Shown here: piece after piece, positions 29,786 to 39,835 of the stretch
Layout: each line of letters starts with the position of its first letter
Position numbering within the stretch: the first letter of the stretch is position 1
From: Akkermansia muciniphila
GTDB lineage: Bacteria; Verrucomicrobiota; Verrucomicrobiia; Limisphaerales; SXTU01
DNA: 64,000 nucleotides
NCBI GenBank assembly: GCA_945874145.1
Contig: CAMCFN010000012.1
Coordinates: 1-64,000 of the forward strand
Direction: 5' to 3'
Position numbers and translations under genes: made by a program
The notes under the pieces: generated by a model
The model's database searches: none
The model's input: the letters and a program-made list of their open reading frames with translations, nothing else
Told to the model about the DNA's origin: nothing

Positions 29786-29880
29786 GTGCCGGCGACTTGC
29801 AGTCGCCGCGTTGCGGGTGGCATGCACGGAGGCATTTCCCCTGTTGTGCGCCTTGGACGGCGACTGCAAGTCGCCGGCAC
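29786..29880. repeat. 23-bp perfect inverted repeat filling a convergent intergenic region
   Basis: GTGCCGGCGACTTGCAGTCGCCG (29786-29808) and CGGCGACTGCAAGTCGCCGGCAC (29858-29880); each arm is itself a CGGCGACT/AGTCGCCG hairpin. Confidence 0.95.
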
Positions 29881-30981
29881 TCACCGATTTTCCAGCCAGT
29901 GCAGAATTCTCCCCTGGCCAAACATCCAGATGACCGCCGCCAGCGCGATGTAGGGGCCGTAGGGAATGCGGGCGGACCACTCCCGGCGCTTGCAGAGGAT
30001 CAGCGTCACTCCCACAAACGACCCGATGAACGCGCTGGCCGTCAGCGAGAAGAGCACCGCCTCCCAGCCAAGAAATGCGCCAATGGCCGACATGAACTTC
30101 ACGTCGCCGAAGCCCATCGCCTCGCGTGGCAGCGAGAGTTGATCAGTCACCGCTTCCAGGTGGTGAACGGTGGTGGGGTCGAAGGTTTCCTCGCCGATGC
30201 GCAGGCTCGCCGGCGAGAGCCGCACGTCCACGTTCCAGAAGCAACGGTCCACCATTTCGAGCCGCGTGGCGTGGAAACGCACGCTGTCGCTGTCGCGGTA
30301 AAACAGCTCCTCGTAAGGCACCTGCTCGTCAGGCAGCCGCAGTTCGTTCTCGGTGAAAATGATTTGCGATTGCGGCGGCAGCGCCACCTTTTGTTGCCCG
30401 AAGAGCAGCTTGCCAAGTCGCAGAATGCCATAGACCAGGCCCCAGCCCACCACGGCCCCGATCGCGGCGGCCTTGAGGCCTTCCGCCGCCTTGGTGGCCC
30501 CGTGGATTTCCGGGAAGAAGCCGGACGCCAGCACGCCCACCGCTATCCCGCCCAAGGTGATTTCATCCGGGATGATGAAGTGCTCGAAGTCAATGAGCGT
30601 GGCGACAATGAAGCCGGCCAGCACCACGCAATACGCGATGGGCACGACGAATGACTTGCCGCCAAACGCCAGCCAGCAAGCGAGAAAGGCCAGTCCCGTG
30701 AACAGCTCGACGCCGAAGTAGCGCGGCGAGATGGGCGCGCTGCAATTCGCGCACTGCCCGCGCAGCCAGAGCCAGGTGACCAGCGGGATGTTGAGGTAGA
30801 ACGGGATTTGATACTTGCAGTGCGGGCAGTGCGACGGCGGCGTGACCACGCTCAAACCGATGGGCATCCGGTGAATGCACACGTTGAGAAAACTGCCCAC
30901 CAGACAGCCGAACACGAAGAACCAGAACGACCAGAAATGAAACGGCACGGCGGCCAACGTGGATGGCTCAGGCGGTGCCAT
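29881..30981 (-). CDS. A24 prepilin peptidase (PilD/GspO-like)
   Basis: GCLVGSFLNVCIHRMP; CPHCKYQIP...CANC; catalytic motifs LIDFEHFIIPDEI and GFGDVKF. Confidence 0.92.
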   Translation of the reverse strand: MAPPEPSTLAAVPFHFWSFWFFVFGCLVGSFLNVCIHRMPIGLSVVTPPSHCPHCKYQIPFYLNIPLVTWLWLRGQCANCSAPISPRYFGVELFTGLAFLACWLAFGGKSFVVPIAYCVVLAGFIVATLIDFEHFIIPDEITLGGIAVGVLASGFFPEIHGATKAAEGLKAAAIGAVVGWGLVYGILRLGKLLFGQQKVALPPQSQIIFTENELRLPDEQVPYEELFYRDSDSVRFHATRLEMVDRCFWNVDVRLSPASLRIGEETFDPTTVHHLEAVTDQLSLPREAMGFGDVKFMSAIGAFLGWEAVLFSLTASAFIGSFVGVTLILCKRREWSARIPYGPYIALAAVIWMFGQGRILHWLENR

Positions 30982-31972
30982 AAACGTTCTTGAGCAGCGC
31001 CGCGCGCATGACCTCCACCGGCACCGGCTGGCCGGTCCAGATCTCCAGCGCCTTCGCGCCCTGATAAAGCAACATGCCGACGCCGTTCGCGACCTTGCAA
31101 CCGGCTGCCTTCGCTGCGCGGAGCAAGGGCGTCTCAGCGGGGCGGTAAATCATGTCATAGACCGCGCGTGCTCGCGGCAGCGGGAAGGCGACTTCATCCA
31201 GCGGCGAACCGTCCTCCGGCTTGAGTCCGAGCGAAGTGGCGTTGAGCAGCAGGTCCACGGTGGACTTCGGGTAGCCGACCTCCGTGCGCACGGCGGGATG
31301 GCGGGTGCGGATTTCCGCCGCCACTTCCTCCGCCTTGCTAGCGGTGCGGTTCACGAGGAACAGCTCGGCGACTCCTTCTGCGGCGAGTTTCAGCGCGGCG
31401 GTGCGGCCCGCACCGCCTGCCCCGAGCAGCAGCACCCGGGCACCGCGCAGTTCGCAGCCGAGATCTTCCCGCAGCGAGCGCGTGATGGCGTCGGCGTCGG
31501 TGTTGAAGCCCACAGAGCGCAGCTCGTGAATCTGGTCCGGGGGGAGTTGCGCCAGCGGCTGCCATTCGCCGGCCGGGTTGCGGGCCTCGAAGCGCACGGT
31601 GTTCACCGCGCCCCACGTCTGCGCGGAGGCATCGAGCATGTCCACCATGTCCACGGCCAGGAGCTTGTGCGGGACGGTGAGATTGAGGCCGATGAACTTC
31701 ATCGCCTGCGCGCCGGCGATGGCCTCGCGCAGCCGCGTGGGATGGACATCAAAGGCCAGGTAACGCCAGTCGAGGCCGAGCTGCGCGAGCGCGGCGTTGT
31801 GCATCGCGGGGGAGGCGGAGTGCTTCACCGGATGGCCATAGACCGCGCAAAAGCGCGTGCTGGCGCGGAGTTCAGCCGGTTCGGACACGCGGCGGACGAT
31901 AGAAGCGGGGCCGCGAAGTTCAAAGGCGAAACTTGGCAATGGCACGGAAGCAATTTGACATTCGGATCTCAA
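30968..31972 (-). CDS. aroE: Shikimate dehydrogenase (start uncertain)
   Basis: YGHPVKHSASPAMHNAAL; GLNLTVPHK; GFNTDADAITRSL; LLLGAGGAGRTAAL; NATSLGLKPEDGSPLD. Confidence 0.93.
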   Translation of the reverse strand: MRSECQIASVPLPSFAFELRGPASIVRRVSEPAELRASTRFCAVYGHPVKHSASPAMHNAALAQLGLDWRYLAFDVHPTRLREAIAGAQAMKFIGLNLTVPHKLLAVDMVDMLDASAQTWGAVNTVRFEARNPAGEWQPLAQLPPDQIHELRSVGFNTDADAITRSLREDLGCELRGARVLLLGAGGAGRTAALKLAAEGVAELFLVNRTASKAEEVAAEIRTRHPAVRTEVGYPKSTVDLLLNATSLGLKPEDGSPLDEVAFPLPRARAVYDMIYRPAETPLLRAAKAAGCKVANGVGMLLYQGAKALEIWTGQPVPVEVMRAALLKNVYGTA

Positions 31973-32083
31973 CGGCCGAACCCCCTCGCCCTGCGACGCA
32001 GGAGTGGGGAGAGGGATGGGGAGAGGGGAGTTTTATGTGAGTGTGAGGTGGTGGAATCACAGCCAAGCACCTCCTCTCCCCGG

Positions 32084-32112
32084 CCCTCTCCTCCATTCCA
32101 TGGAGGAGAGGG
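32084..32112. repeat. Palindrome CCCTCTCCTCCAT-tcc-ATGGAGGAGAGGG
   Basis: 13-bp perfect arms, 3-nt loop. Confidence 0.95.
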
Positions 32113-32325
32113 AGAAGACCGCGCGTCGCCGTCGGACGATGCGGTCATCGGTTTGCGCTCAGGTGACTCGCGCAGCGGGAAAATCTCCACACTCCACAGC
32201 CCGAGGGGCGGCACCGCCCGCGACTCTGGGCTGGACTGGAAAGTCGGCCCGCAATAAAACCGTGACGAACAATAAAGCCGCAGGAACTGCGGTTCAGTAA
32301 CAAGTTAGGCGACTTCGCACGCTTT

Positions 32326-32625
32326 ATGAAAAGACTACTCGCACTCTTAGTTGTATTGGTCGCTTGCGGCGTCGTATTTGCCCGCAACATTGGATACATC
32401 CGCACACGTCCGCCGCGTCTCTCGCTTGGCGCAGCTTATCCGCTAGCGGTGCAGGCGCTGGGCAAAGCAACGAACGAGTTCCATTGCACTGACGCGAGTC
32501 TCCAGCTTGCGCTTTCACCAGACGGCGAGTGGTTGTTTACTTTTTGGAATACCACCGGCACGCGCAAATTCGTGACGGTTGAGTTCGGAGGGAAGACTCA
32601 CGTTGAGGATATTGTTATCCGATGA
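32326..32625 (+). CDS. Small hypothetical exported protein
   Basis: Signal peptide MKRLLALLVVLVACGVVFA; no family recognised. Confidence 0.5.
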   Translation: MKRLLALLVVLVACGVVFARNIGYIRTRPPRLSLGAAYPLAVQALGKATNEFHCTDASLQLALSPDGEWLFTFWNTTGTRKFVTVEFGGKTHVEDIVIR

Positions 32626-32644
32626 CGCTGCCAAACCATGCGCG

Positions 32645-32704
32645 CAGCGAGCCCGGCGAGAGCGTCGTGGTTGCAATCCACGCGTCCCGTGCGCCGGCTC
32701 GCTG
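32645..32704. repeat. Inverted repeat CAGCGAGCCCGGCG / CGCCGGCTCGCTG in a convergent intergenic region
   Basis: 13-bp match with one bulged C. Confidence 0.8.
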
Positions 32705-32737
32705 AGCTTGGGGCGCTTCGCAGCCTGAAGCCTGCGG

Positions 32738-33451
32738 CTACTTGATGCCCGCCAGCCGGTCCTTCCAAATCTTGTGGAGCAGCACGGTGGCGCGCACGTC
32801 GCGGAGGCAGTAGTCGGCGATTTCCTTGTGGCGGCCTTCCTCCATCATGTTCGTCACGTCCATGCCGGTGACGCCGTGGCTTTTCGGCGACTCGATGCCG
32901 AAGGCCTTGCAGTAGAAATCCAGGTTGAACTTCCGCGCCGCGCCGTCGCGTCCGCTCACGCCGTAGAAGGTGAGCTGCTCGGCGAGGTCGCAGTGCGGGT
33001 CGGTGGCATAGCGGTAGCCGAGCCAGTCCTTGCGCGCGATGGGGACGTTCAGTTGCGCCGAGCGCAGGTAGAGGAACGGCACGTCGAAGCCGCGCCCGTT
33101 GAAGGTGACAACTTGCTGGTAGTGCTTGGCGGCGTCCCAGAAGGCGGTGAGCAGCTCATGCTCGTCCGCGCACGGCACGAACTCCACCGGCCCGGCCTCG
33201 GCGTCGTCCTCGAAGTCCTCGGCCTGAAAAAGCACCTGCCCGCGCTGCGTCTCGGCGTTGAGCATGGCGATGCACACGACCTGCGCGGTGAAGGGCCAGA
33301 GGCTGAAGAGCCGGGCGATCTCCTCGCGCTTGGCGGGCTGTTGTTCCTCGGGAAGTTTCGCCGCCTCGCGGAAGAGGTATTCCTGCTGCACCTCGTCGAA
33401 CATCTCGACGGGCAGGCGCGAGGTCTCAATGTCGAAGACGAGGGTGGCCAT
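32738..33451 (-). CDS. Ribonuclease H-like 3'-5' exonuclease (predicted PolB-like exonuclease)
   Basis: MATLVFDIETSRLP; VVTFNGRGFDVPFLYLR; DYCLRDVRATVLLHKIW. Confidence 0.78.
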   Translation of the reverse strand: MATLVFDIETSRLPVEMFDEVQQEYLFREAAKLPEEQQPAKREEIARLFSLWPFTAQVVCIAMLNAETQRGQVLFQAEDFEDDAEAGPVEFVPCADEHELLTAFWDAAKHYQQVVTFNGRGFDVPFLYLRSAQLNVPIARKDWLGYRYATDPHCDLAEQLTFYGVSGRDGAARKFNLDFYCKAFGIESPKSHGVTGMDVTNMMEEGRHKEIADYCLRDVRATVLLHKIWKDRLAGIK

Positions 33452-33621
33452 AGCGTTGGCGGATGGTTTGCGCACCGGGCGAAGTTTTCAATCCGAAAGC
33501 CGGAGCCCGCGAAACACGCGAAAGGACGCGAAAATCAAACGGGTTCATCGTCATGCAAAACGATGAGCACAACCTCGCAGCCGGCAGTTTCTGCTTTCGA
33601 ATGTTTCGCGTGTTTGGCGGG

Positions 33622-33656
33622 CAAAACAAAAGAGGAAGCCCTCGCGGACTTCCTCT
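33622..33656 (-). terminator. Intrinsic terminator downstream of the TIM-barrel gene
   Basis: On the minus strand: AGAGGAAG tccgcgaggg CTTCCTCT followed by TTTTGTTTT; hairpin at 33631-33656. Confidence 0.8.
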
Positions 33657-33679
33657 CTTGAAAGCTGGCGGACAATGGA

Positions 33680-34732
<1,053 letters not shown>

Positions 34733-34912
34733 AGTTGTGCGGGTTTGGAAATGCGGCGGGAGGCTGACAAAGCGCGGAGGGACGTTCAATTCCAAAGTGT
34801 GGGTTTGGTCTGGAATCGCGAATGTGAACCGCAGCGTGGTGGGCGAGCCCGTTGATGCGCCACCGTTGGGTGCGGAGGCTTGCGGGCAGGGCGGGGTGGT
34901 GGCCTACTGGCG

Positions 34913-35635
34913 ATGATGAACCTTACGACAGGAGCACCGTTCTCTTACGGCCAGTTGGTGGGCCAAGCGATCGGCGTGGCGCTGCTAGGAGCGTTGTTGG
35001 CCGCCTTGCTGGCGGGGTTGCTGCATCTGGCACTGAATCTGGTCGGCGCGTGGCGGATGCGCCCGGGTGCGGGACAGAAATTTTCCTGGTGGTTCGCGGT
35101 GATGAGTGTCGGACTGGCGGCGGTGGCCGGCGGCGGGGCCGGGTTACAGGTGGGGGCTGGTCGGGCGGTGGTGCCTGTGGCGCGGGAACTCGGGCCGCAG
35201 ATGTTGAAGGATGGATTGGAACAGGGCCTGCGCCGGGCGGGGATCACCAATTTGGCGGCCCTGGACGTGGGGCGGATGCAGGAGTTGCTGGCCCAGGCGG
35301 AGCAAGTGGCTTTGCCACCGCCGGATTTTCCGGGCGCCGACCAGTTGCGGCCCCAAATCGAGGCGGGCCGGGTGAAGCTGCTGGCGGAGGCGCGGGCGTT
35401 TCTCAACGCGCGGGATAAGCAGGGCAAGCTTGCCCTGCCGGAGCTGCTTGCTGCACTGTGGCCGAAGGTTTTCGACGAGTTGGTCGCGGGCGAACGCAAG
35501 TTTCGGCGCGCGGCCATTGTATCCGGGGTGATGTGGGTCGTGGGCATCCAGATGGTGCTTGCACTGGTGTGTTGGGCGATGCGCACGCTTCGCCAACCTG
35601 TCGCCGCTGGACCGCCGATCCTACCGAAAGTCTAA
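34913..35635 (+). CDS. Hypothetical membrane protein
   Basis: N-terminal and C-terminal hydrophobic helices; no family recognised. Confidence 0.6.
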   Translation: MMNLTTGAPFSYGQLVGQAIGVALLGALLAALLAGLLHLALNLVGAWRMRPGAGQKFSWWFAVMSVGLAAVAGGGAGLQVGAGRAVVPVARELGPQMLKDGLEQGLRRAGITNLAALDVGRMQELLAQAEQVALPPPDFPGADQLRPQIEAGRVKLLAEARAFLNARDKQGKLALPELLAALWPKVFDELVAGERKFRRAAIVSGVMWVVGIQMVLALVCWAMRTLRQPVAAGPPILPKV

Positions 35636-35637
35636 CC

Positions 35638-36609
35638 ATGGCCATCAAAGTTAAATCCAAACGTTCCGCCCCCGCCCGTCCCCGTTCGGTTGTCACCGGG
35701 GCAGCGGGATTTCTCGGGTCGCACCTGACCGACTACCTATTGGCAAAGGGCCATCGGGTGGTGGGCATCGACAATCTGGTCACGGGCTCGATTTCGAACA
35801 TTGAGCATCTGGCGGGCAATCAGGATTTCCGCTTCATCCAGCAGGATGTGACGGAGTTTCTGTTTCTGGACGGGCCGGTGGATTACGTGTGGCATTTCGC
35901 ATCCCCGGCCAGCCCCATTGATTACGCGCAACTGCCCATCCAGACGTTGAAGGTTGGCTCACTGGGCACGCACAAGGCGCTGGGGCTGGCCAAGGAAAAG
36001 GGCGCGCGCTTCCTGCTCACCAGCACGAGCGAGATATACGGCGATCCGCTGGTGCATCCCCAGAAGGAGGACTATTGGGGCAATGTGAACACCATTGGCC
36101 CGCGAGGCTGCTACGACGAGTCGAAGCGGTTCGCCGAGGCAATCACGATGGCGTATCACCGCCAGCACGGGCTTCAGACGCGCATCGTGCGGATTTTCAA
36201 CACCTACGGTCCGCGGATGCGGCTCAAGGATGGCCGGGTGGTGCCGGCCTTCGTGAGTCAGGCACTGCGGAACAAGCCGATCACGGTGTTCGGTGAAGGC
36301 AAGCAGACGCGCAGCTTTTGCTACTGCTCGGACCTCATCGAGGGCATTTACCGGCTGATGATGAGCGATTACCACCTGCCGGTGAACATCGGCAATCCGC
36401 ACGAGATGACGGTGCTGGAGTTCGCCAAGGAAATCATCAAGGGCACCGGTTCCAAGAGCAAAATCGCCTACCAGCCGTTGCCGCAGGACGACCCCAAACA
36501 ACGCAAGCCGGACATCACCCTAGCGCGCACGCTTCTGAAGTGGGAACCCAAGGTGGCGTTGGCGGATGGGTTGGTGCGGACAATTGAGTATTTCCGTCAG
36601 AAAGTCTGA
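35638..36609 (+). CDS. UDP-glucuronate decarboxylase-like extended SDR (NAD-dependent epimerase)
   Basis: [95 protein letters not shown]. Confidence 0.92.
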   Translation: MAIKVKSKRSAPARPRSVVTGAAGFLGSHLTDYLLAKGHRVVGIDNLVTGSISNIEHLAGNQDFRFIQQDVTEFLFLDGPVDYVWHFASPASPIDYAQLPIQTLKVGSLGTHKALGLAKEKGARFLLTSTSEIYGDPLVHPQKEDYWGNVNTIGPRGCYDESKRFAEAITMAYHRQHGLQTRIVRIFNTYGPRMRLKDGRVVPAFVSQALRNKPITVFGEGKQTRSFCYCSDLIEGIYRLMMSDYHLPVNIGNPHEMTVLEFAKEIIKGTGSKSKIAYQPLPQDDPKQRKPDITLARTLLKWEPKVALADGLVRTIEYFRQKV

Positions 36610-36777
36610 ACGAGAGAGCGGGCTGTTTCGCAATCGTCAGCCGCTATCGGCGATAGCTGCGGTGCCAATCAAGTTCTTCCCGCTTTCAACCCCACTTGTG
36701 CCTACGGTCTTTCCCGCATCGCCGACTTCGGAAAATGTTTTAGTGTTTGACCCATCCAGACGCATCCGATACCAACG

Positions 36778-36799
36778 CGGCGCAAAGTCCGCCGTTTTT
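36778..36799 (+). terminator. Candidate weak terminator/attenuator upstream of the pilus operon
   Basis: CGGCG caaagtc CGCCG followed by TTTTT; stem only 5 bp. Confidence 0.35.
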
Positions 36800-36858
36800 C
36801 ACCCTGATTGCCGGGGTTTGCCCGCGATGGGGAATGAGAACGTGAAAATTTGAGGGCG

Positions 36859-38757
36859 ATGTTAAAGTCTAAGTCATTTCTCTGCATTGATTTCGGTGCC
36901 GCGACGATAAAGGTCGCGGAGTTCGAGCCTAATGAGACCGGCTCGCTCCGGCTCAGGAACTACGCGCTGCGCAGCATGGGGCAGGCAGGCTTGGTGGAGG
37001 AGAACCGTGAACTGGTGGTGCTCGAGTGCCTGAAGGAGATTCTCACGGCGGGCGTGCAGGGGCCGTTCGAGGCGCGCCGAATCAATGTTTGCGCGCCTGG
37101 TTTCCAAGTTTTCTCCAAGTTTGTAAAGCTGCCTGCCACCGACCCCGGCAAGGTTTCCCAAATCATCCAATACGAGGCGCAGCAGAATGTGCCATTCCCC
37201 TTGGAAGAGGTCATCTGGGACTACCAAATTCTCGGGAGCGCCCCCAGCGGCGAGTTGGAAGTCCTATTGGTCGCCATCAAAAACGACGTCGTTGAAAGCC
37301 TTTTCCGGGTGGGCGAGCAGGCGAATTTGAACCTGCATCTGGTGGACGTGTCCTCGGCTGCCCTGTGCAATGCCTATCGCTTCAACTACGGTGACGCCGA
37401 GGGCTGCGTCATGCTGCTCGACATTGGTGCCCGGAGCAGCAACCTGCTCTTTTTTGAATCTGGCCGGGTGTATTCCCGCTCCATCAACATCGGGGCAAAC
37501 TCCATCACGCTGGACTTTGCCAATGAGGTGAAGATGAAGTGGGATGAAGCCGAAAAGATGAAGATCGAGGAGGGCTTTGTCAGCTTGGGCGGTGCCTACG
37601 AGGAGCCCAGCAATCCCCAGCAGGCACTCATCTCGAAGATCGCGCGGCAGGTCATGACCCGCCTGCACATCCAGATGAACCAGACGATCCAGTTTTATCG
37701 TGGTCAGCAGGGGGGATCGGTTCCGACGAAACTGTATTTGGCCGGCGGGGCTTCGCTGCTGCCCTACACGGCTCAGTTCTTTGCGGAAAAACTCAACCTT
37801 CCGGTTGATTACTTCAATCCGTTCCGCAACATCCAGATTGATCCGGCGGTCAATCTAGAGGAAATGGCGCGGGTGGCCCACCAGTTCGGCGAAGTGGTCG
37901 GCTTGGGCATCCGCAATCTGGCCGAGTGCCCGGTGGAGCTCAACTTGATGCCCGCCAGCCATCTGAAGCAGCAGCAACTAGGGGCGAAGGCGATTTACTT
38001 TGTGGCATCCGTGCTGTGCCTGCTCGGGACGTTGCTGGCCTTTGGGTGGTTCTTTGGCTGGATGACCACCAAGAAAGCGGCAGCGATGGCGGAAACCCGG
38101 GCCAAGATCGAGCCGCTCAAGCAAAATAAAATCAAACTGGAGGCTGCCATTGCTGAAAATGTGGCTACTACGAATCTGGTCGTGCAGTTTCAGGACATCA
38201 TCACCGATCGCTCTACCTGGCCTGATTTGATCGCTGGCATTCAAGCCATCCTGGTTGCGGCCCAGACCAACCATGGGATCAAGCCTGAGGTGGCCACGGG
38301 CACCGAAGGCAGCACCAACACCGTGAACGACGTGGTGGCAGCGGTGTGGATAGAAAAAATGGAGCCTGGAACCGCTGTGGCCCAAAGCTCATCGACTGGA
38401 GCTGGTCGCCGGCCCCCTGCCGGCGGAATGGATGCAGCTGGAGGCATGGCTCCGCCCGGCATGGCTCCGCCCGGCATGGCTCCGCCCGGTTTTCCTGGCG
38501 GCTTGCCGGGGCAACCAGTCGCGGTTGGCCCTAAGGAAATTGGGTTTCTCAGCCTGAACTGCCGGGCCTTGAATCTTGTGCGTTACACCGCCAATGCCAA
38601 CAACGTGTTCGTGAACAATCTGCATACGAACTTCACGGCCGCCACCAATCTCTTTGAACCTGCGGGCACCGCGCTTGCCGCCGCGATTGAAGACACGACC
38701 AATCACACCTTCGGGTTCAGTATCGTGCTCCAACTGAAGAAGCCGATACGGTTCTAA
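36859..38757 (+). CDS. PilM-like actin-fold pilus protein with C-terminal TM/PilN-like region (Amuc_1101-like)
   Basis: MLKSKSFLCIDFGAATIKVAEFE; ILLVAIKNDVVESLF-type PilM blocks; LDIGARSSNLLFFESGRVYSRSINIGANSIT; LYLAGGASLLPYTAQFFAEKLNLPVDYFNPF; TM YFVASVLCLLGTLLAFGWFFGW. Confidence 0.88.
   Translation: MLKSKSFLCIDFGAATIKVAEFEPNETGSLRLRNYALRSMGQAGLVEENRELVVLECLKEILTAGVQGPFEARRINVCAPGFQVFSKFVKLPATDPGKVSQIIQYEAQQNVPFPLEEVIWDYQILGSAPSGELEVLLVAIKNDVVESLFRVGEQANLNLHLVDVSSAALCNAYRFNYGDAEGCVMLLDIGARSSNLLFFESGRVYSRSINIGANSITLDFANEVKMKWDEAEKMKIEEGFVSLGGAYEEPSNPQQALISKIARQVMTRLHIQMNQTIQFYRGQQGGSVPTKLYLAGGASLLPYTAQFFAEKLNLPVDYFNPFRNIQIDPAVNLEEMARVAHQFGEVVGLGIRNLAECPVELNLMPASHLKQQQLGAKAIYFVASVLCLLGTLLAFGWFFGWMTTKKAAAMAETRAKIEPLKQNKIKLEAAIAENVATTNLVVQFQDIITDRSTWPDLIAGIQAILVAAQTNHGIKPEVATGTEGSTNTVNDVVAAVWIEKMEPGTAVAQSSSTGAGRRPPAGGMDAAGGMAPPGMAPPGMAPPGFPGGLPGQPVAVGPKEIGFLSLNCRALNLVRYTANANNVFVNNLHTNFTAATNLFEPAGTALAAAIEDTTNHTFGFSIVLQLKKPIRF
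38443..38487 (+). repeat. 3 x 15-bp exact tandem repeat in coding sequence (GGCATGGCTCCGCCC)
   Basis: Direct reading; encodes GMAPP x3. Confidence 0.97.
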
Positions 38758-38769
38758 CCCGGCGCACCT

Positions 38770-39831
38770 ATGCTTTGGATTAAACGCAATCTAGTGCTGG
38801 TGATCGGAATCGTGGTCTCCGTGGGCCTCCTGAGTGGGGCCGGTTACTACCTCTACGATAATTTTTTTGACAACGACGATCAGGAGGTTCAGCTCGCTCA
38901 GTTAAAAGGGGAAATCGATCAGCTCAAGACCGGGATTTATCCGAGCGACGAAAATATCAGCATGGTGAAGAGCAACACCGTTTTGGCTGAGGCCTTCATG
39001 GCGGACACGAGCCGCCTGCTGGCGGCGGAGCCATATAAGCCAATTGCAGCGGTTACCCTGCACAACCAGCTCCCCACCATCATTGATCGCCTCCGCCGGG
39101 ATGCCACCAATGCCGGCATTGAGCTGCCCCCCAACTATCAGTTCACCTTTGGCGAGATCAAGCGCCAGGCCAGCATTTTTCCCTATCAAGTCGAGCCTTT
39201 GGTCAATCAGTTATCCGAGATCGGGGCGATTTGTGGAGTGATATTTAATGCCAAGGTTCGGGCGCTGGATGGTCTGCAACGCGTCAGCGCCTACAATGGT
39301 GACCCCGGCGGTCCTGATCTGCTAACTGATTTGGGGCAGCGCACCAACGCTTTGGCCACGAACGCAACCATTCTCATGACGCCTTATCGGATTGTCTTCC
39401 GGGCGTTTTCTAGCGAGCTGTCCGCAGTGTTGAACGGCTTTTCAAGCGCGAAGGAGTTTATGGTGGTCCGGCAAGTTGACGTGGATTCAGGGGCCGCCGG
39501 ACCCGCCATGCCTCCGGGGGGCATGGCGGGTCCGGAGTCTATGATGAATCCCTTTGGCACTCCAGGTGCCGCACCGATGCGTCTGCCCGGAGCCCCTGCT
39601 CCTGGGGCACCGCCCGCCCCCGGAGCTTCACCGATGGGTGCGCCGATTGCTGGTGCAGGAGCGCCTCGCCCTGGGTTTCCTGCTCGTCCTGGCATGGCCG
39701 CAACGACTCCCCCGTCAAAATCAACTCTTGTTCCACTACTTGATGAAAAGCCGTTGCGCGTGACGCTGGTGCTGGATGTGATTAAAGTGGTTCGACGTGC
39801 GCCGTCCTCGGGCGGTGTGCCGACCAAGTGA
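38770..39831 (+). CDS. Amuc_1100-like pilus-associated protein
   Basis: Short N-terminal TM (NLVLVIGIVVSVGLLSGAGYYLY), helical region, then ALNGF-type domain and P/G/M-rich tail; position between PilM and secretin matches the Akkermansia Amuc_1098-1101 neighbourhood. Confidence 0.72.
   Translation: MLWIKRNLVLVIGIVVSVGLLSGAGYYLYDNFFDNDDQEVQLAQLKGEIDQLKTGIYPSDENISMVKSNTVLAEAFMADTSRLLAAEPYKPIAAVTLHNQLPTIIDRLRRDATNAGIELPPNYQFTFGEIKRQASIFPYQVEPLVNQLSEIGAICGVIFNAKVRALDGLQRVSAYNGDPGGPDLLTDLGQRTNALATNATILMTPYRIVFRAFSSELSAVLNGFSSAKEFMVVRQVDVDSGAAGPAMPPGGMAGPESMMNPFGTPGAAPMRLPGAPAPGAPPAPGASPMGAPIAGAGAPRPGFPARPGMAATTPPSKSTLVPLLDEKPLRVTLVLDVIKVVRRAPSSGGVPTK
39497..39535. repeat. 16-bp perfect inverted repeat inside the Amuc_1100-like CDS
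   Basis: CCGGACCCGCCATGCC-tccgggg-GGCATGGCGGGTCCGG. Confidence 0.95.
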
Positions 39832-39835
39832 CCTC

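Noticed and set aside
32304-32310. GTTAGGC, possible integron attC R' core (also near 54757)
   Set aside because: No matching RYYYAAC partner or attC-like fold seen; a 7-mer is expected several times by chance in 64 kb on both strands.
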